Assembly (NCBI RefSeq): GCF_013390595.1
Contig: NZ_JACAWV010000007.1
Location: forward strand, 682,001 to 746,000
DNA: 64,000 bases
Origin: Rhizobium sp. RM
GTDB lineage: Bacteria > Pseudomonadota > Alphaproteobacteria > Rhizobiales > Rhizobiaceae
Direction: 5' to 3'
Part shown: positions 61,474 to 64,000 of the stretch, in pieces
Layout: every line of letters begins with the position of its first letter
Numbering within the stretch: the first letter of the stretch is position 1
Notes under the pieces: model-generated
What the model saw: the letters and a program-made list of their open reading frames with translations, nothing else
The model's database searches: none
Told to the model about the DNA's origin: nothing
Program-made: the position numbers and the translations under genes

Positions 61474-62376
61474 ATGACAATGACGACCGAAACCAGCAGA
61501 ATTGCCTTGATCGGCGCGGGCGCCATGGGAGGCGCCATCGGGACCCGACTGCTAGAAACGGGAAATCATCTGACGGTCTTCGATCTCGACAAAGAAAAGG
61601 TCGCGGCGCTGACGGGACGCGGCGCCCATGCAGCATCAACAGCGGCCGATGCGGCGTCGGCATCCGATGTCGTCATTCTCAGCCTCAACTCCCCCAAAAT
61701 CATCCGCATCGCTGTCTTCGGCGAAAACGGGGTTGCGGCTGGAGCAAAGCCCGGAGCACTCATCATCGATATGTCGTCCATCGATCCGGAGGCGACCAAG
61801 GAACTGGCGGCCGACTCTGCCGCAAAGGGCCTTCGCTGGGTTGACAGCCCGCTCTCCGGCGGCGCTCCCAAAGCCCTTATCGGCCAGCTTACCTTGATGG
61901 CTGGCGGCAGCGAGACCGATGTCGCTGATGCCCACCGTGTTCTGCGCCACGTGGCGAGCAATTTTACCCATATGGGTCCTAGCGGCGCGGGGCAGACCAC
62001 AAAGCTTATCAACCAGGTTTTGTGCGGACTGAACTTCCTTGCGGTAGCTGAAGCTACACAACTCGCCCTCGACGCCGGCGTCGACGCCGCAAAAATCCCG
62101 CAGGCGCTGAAAGGTGGTCGCGCTGACAGCGCCATCCTGCAGGAATACATGCCGCGCTTCGTCGAGAAGGATTACCGCCGCACCGGTCGCATCGACAACA
62201 TGGTCAAAGAGCTGAACGGCGCGCAGGATCTGGCACGCCGAACCAACACGGCCATGCCGCTGACCGCGGTCTGCGCGGAAGTCCACCGCATGTTGACGGC
62301 GGCCGGACTGGGTGGAGAAGATCAGGCCGCCCTGATGGAATTCTTCAGCGGCGCGAAACGGCAATTTCCACAATAG
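61474..62376 (+). CDS. 3-hydroxyisobutyrate dehydrogenase-family NAD(P) oxidoreductase
   Basis: Beta-hydroxyacid dehydrogenase, 300 residues. The N-terminal GAGAMGGAIGTRLLETG (about residues 12-28) binds NAD(P). The substrate signature is VDSPLSGGAPKALIGQLTLMAGG (VDSPLSGGAP and ALIGQLTLMAGG, about 128-150). The catalytic Lys lies in GAGQTTKLINQVL. Such enzymes reduce tartronate semialdehyde, succinate semialdehyde or similar. The link to the SDR and the shared promoter suggests a sugar-acid route. The exact substrate is not assigned. Confidence 0.88.
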   Translation: MTMTTETSRIALIGAGAMGGAIGTRLLETGNHLTVFDLDKEKVAALTGRGAHAASTAADAASASDVVILSLNSPKIIRIAVFGENGVAAGAKPGALIIDMSSIDPEATKELAADSAAKGLRWVDSPLSGGAPKALIGQLTLMAGGSETDVADAHRVLRHVASNFTHMGPSGAGQTTKLINQVLCGLNFLAVAEATQLALDAGVDAAKIPQALKGGRADSAILQEYMPRFVEKDYRRTGRIDNMVKELNGAQDLARRTNTAMPLTAVCAEVHRMLTAAGLGGEDQAALMEFFSGAKRQFPQ

Positions 62377-62428
62377 GAGTTCCAGGAGGCCCTACTGGAG
62401 GCGCCACAACCCTGAAAAAGCGTTGCTC

Positions 62429-62890
62429 TCAAATGTGCGTCGTCGGTAAAGCTGTCGACAGCTTGACCGTTTCCATCGAGATGTAGGCCGACATGTCGTA
62501 GAGTTCGACACGCCGGATGATCTGCTTGTAGACCGTGTCGTAATATTCGACGTTCGGCAGAACCAGCTTGAGAATATAATCGAAATTGCCGGTAAGCCTG
62601 TGGACCTCGACGATTTCGGGAATTGTGCTGACCGCCGAATGAAAGCGTTCGAGCCACTCTTCGCCGTGCAGTCCTGTTCTCACAAGCAGGAAAACCGTCG
62701 TCGGCAGATTGACCTTTTTTCTGTCTAGCAGCGCCATTGTGCCGGTAATGTAACCCTCACTCCGCAGCCGGGTCAGTCGTCGCGAACAGGCGGATGGTGA
62801 CAGGGAAACCTGCTCGGCGATATCGGCGAGCGGCGTTTCGGCATTTTGCTGGAGAATCGCAAGAATGCGACGGTCACGGTCATCAATCAT
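62429..62890 (-). CDS. Lrp/AsnC-family transcriptional regulator
   Basis: Leucine-responsive-type regulator of 153 residues. The HTH (about residues 5-50) contains [22 protein letters not shown] in parts: [12 protein letters not shown] and [12 protein letters not shown], then [18 protein letters not shown]. The C-terminal RAM ligand-binding domain contains [18 protein letters not shown] ([11 protein letters not shown] and YILKLVL). It is divergent from the amino-acid racemase gene 172 bp away, so it is likely to regulate that gene in response to an amino acid. It is convergent with the hydroxyacid dehydrogenase gene. Confidence 0.93.
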   Translation of the reverse strand: MIDDRDRRILAILQQNAETPLADIAEQVSLSPSACSRRLTRLRSEGYITGTMALLDRKKVNLPTTVFLLVRTGLHGEEWLERFHSAVSTIPEIVEVHRLTGNFDYILKLVLPNVEYYDTVYKQIIRRVELYDMSAYISMETVKLSTALPTTHI

Positions 62891-63061
62891 GTTTCGATGA
62901 TGCGTCAGATTTCTTCATGTCGCAAATGAATTGCACATTTTAAATTCAATGAGCAAATAGAATGCGTGAACCAGGAATTACGCGGCGAACAACGCATCAA
63001 ACTCCCACAAGATGAATGGCATCATGGGCGCCAATCGAGAATTATACCGAGGGAAGACATA

Positions 63062-63775
63062 ATGAAACGGATCGGCCTGATCGGCGGCATGAGCTGGGAA
63101 TCGACGGCAACCTATTACCGGCTCATCAATGAGGCAGTGCGCGAAAGCTGCGGCGGCCTGGTATCTGCTGATCTCGTCATGCATTCGCTTGATTTCTCCC
63201 AGGTGGTTGCGCTGCAAAAGGCAGATCGCTGGGATGAGGCTGGCGCGCTCCTCGGTGCGGCCGGCGCCCGCCTGGCCAATGCAGGTGCGGACTGTGTACT
63301 GATCTGCACCAACACCATGCATCTTGTCGCAGACACCGTGGCAAAGATGTCAGGCGTCACGCTGATCGACATCATCGACGAGACCGCTGCAGCTCTGAAA
63401 GCTGACGGCCGCAGCAAGCCGCTGCTTCTCGCAACACGCTACACGATGGAACATGGTTTCTACACCGACCGTATGCGCCAAAATGGCATCGAGGTCTTCG
63501 TGCCGGAGTTGGAAGACAGGGTTGCTGTTCATGACATCATCTTCAGCGAACTATGCTGTGGAGAGGTCAAAGCAACGTCACGTCAGACATATCTCGACAT
63601 CATTGAGAAGGCGCGTGGATTGGGTGTCGACTCGATCATCCTGGGCTGCACTGAAATTTCACTTCTGATCGATCCGAACTCATTGTCGTTGCCGGGCTAC
63701 GACTCGACGGAAATTCACGCAAAGGCGGCCGTCAGGTTCGCACTGGAAGGCGGCACACTTCACAAAGCCGCGTAA
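63062..63775 (+). CDS. Aspartate/glutamate racemase family protein
   Basis: Cofactor-independent racemase of 237 residues from the ATG at 63062; the longer frame to 62966 is not supported. The N-terminal GLIGGMSWESTATYYRLIN (residues 4-22) is typical of the broad-substrate YgeA-like group. The two catalytic cysteines are in ICTNTMHLVADTV (about residues 81-93) and LGCTEISLLI (about 196-205). The Lrp regulator upstream suggests a role in D-amino-acid metabolism. Substrate unknown. Confidence 0.88.
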   Translation: MKRIGLIGGMSWESTATYYRLINEAVRESCGGLVSADLVMHSLDFSQVVALQKADRWDEAGALLGAAGARLANAGADCVLICTNTMHLVADTVAKMSGVTLIDIIDETAAALKADGRSKPLLLATRYTMEHGFYTDRMRQNGIEVFVPELEDRVAVHDIIFSELCCGEVKATSRQTYLDIIEKARGLGVDSIILGCTEISLLIDPNSLSLPGYDSTEIHAKAAVRFALEGGTLHKAA

Positions 63776-64000
63776 ATGTGCCGCCTTTTCGCCTATTCGG
63801 GCAAACCTGTCTGGCTCGACAGCCTTCTGATCGAGCCAGAGGCCTCGCTTGTCAGCCAATCAATGGCGGCGCGAGAAGCCAAGACCGTCGTCAACGGCGA
63901 CGGCTGTGGCATCGGCTGGTATGGAGAACGCGGCGCGCCCGGCGTCTTTCGTGATACGCGGCCTGCCTGGTCTGACGCCAATCTTGCAGCCCTCTGCCAT
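63776..64000 (+). CDS. Class II glutamine amidotransferase (3' end outside window)
   Basis: The last 225 bp open a frame at ATG 63776, directly after the racemase stop, and read off the right edge. The 75 visible residues start MCRLFAYSGKPVWLDSLL with the N-terminal Cys2 nucleophile of class II amidotransferases. GDGCGIGWYGERGAPGV follows, as in EgtC/YafJ-like proteins. The substrate is unknown because the remaining domain is missing. Translation coupling to the racemase is likely. Confidence 0.85.
   Translation, partial: MCRLFAYSGKPVWLDSLLIEPEASLVSQSMAAREAKTVVNGDGCGIGWYGERGAPGVFRDTRPAWSDANLAALCH

Noticed and set aside
1..64000. Search for CRISPR arrays, IS elements, prophage, tRNA or rRNA
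   Set aside because: No regularly spaced repeats, transposase, integrase or tRNA-like cloverleaf was recognised by eye. A tRNA or Rfam scan would be needed to exclude a missed small RNA.

Overview
The window is a gene-dense, roughly 58-60% GC stretch of a bacterial chromosome. Gene content and order point to an alphaproteobacterium of the Rhizobiaceae, most like Agrobacterium/Rhizobium. Supporting signs are the ybgC-tolQRAB block next to ruvCAB, an RcdA (DUF1465) gene preceded by a full CtrA-type box, GapR (DUF2312), the small rhizobial families DUF1192, DUF1244, DUF4164 and DUF1036, zinc-free L31 and L36, and a 6S RNA between zapA and the hemolysin C-like/ygfA pair. It is mostly core chromosome. 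I see no insertion sequence, phage, CRISPR array, tRNA, rRNA or obvious island.

Layout. 1-8.0 kb (minus strand): ruvC-ruvA-ruvB, a DinB-fold gene, two tandem NUDIX hydrolases, ybgC and tolQ-tolR-tolA-tolB (tolB runs off the left edge). 8.2-18.1 kb: a chemoreceptor, an LLM flavin oxidoreductase, YebC, a flavin-binding stress-type protein, an exported MBL-fold protein, a YmdB-type phosphodiesterase, ygfA, a CBS/CorC_HlyC membrane protein, 6S RNA, zapA and a DUF4164 coiled coil. 18.4-26.2 kb (plus strand): a central-carbon cluster of transketolase, GAPDH, a K+/H+ antiporter, PGK and class I aldolase. 26.2-29.3 kb: a small membrane protein, an MFS carrier with DUF1192, a candidate small RNA, rcdA and rpmE.

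29.5-46 kb: an ABC exporter, a KstD-like flavoprotein, a MotA/MotB-like motor pair, an inositol monophosphatase, a Sel1-repeat protein, a ThiE-like protein, a TauE-family carrier, two divergent DUF465 genes, purEK, rpmJ, a TPR protein, gapR, DUF1244, N-formylglutamate amidohydrolase, and DUF1036 coupled to pyruvate kinase. 46-53 kb: a degenerate nuclease-fold protein, NrtR and the nadABC operon with two operator-like palindromes between them, then small envelope proteins and asparaginase. 53-60.3 kb (minus strand): a cytochrome bd module, regulator-cydD-cydC-cydA-cydB-cydX, with an FNR/FixK-type box upstream. 60.6-64 kb: a gluconate-5-dehydrogenase-like SDR and a 3-hydroxyisobutyrate-dehydrogenase-family gene behind LacI-type operators, an Lrp regulator, an amino-acid racemase and the start of a class II glutamine amidotransferase.

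No clearly new defence or biosynthetic system is visible. The most interesting signals are regulatory: CtrA boxes at rcdA and at a candidate sRNA, NrtR-type palindromes at nadA, an anaerobox plus inverted repeat at the cyd regulator, a 27-bp palindrome before the aldolase, and paired LacI-type operators before the SDR. The MotA/MotB-like pair resembles the motor part of Zorya but lacks effectors.
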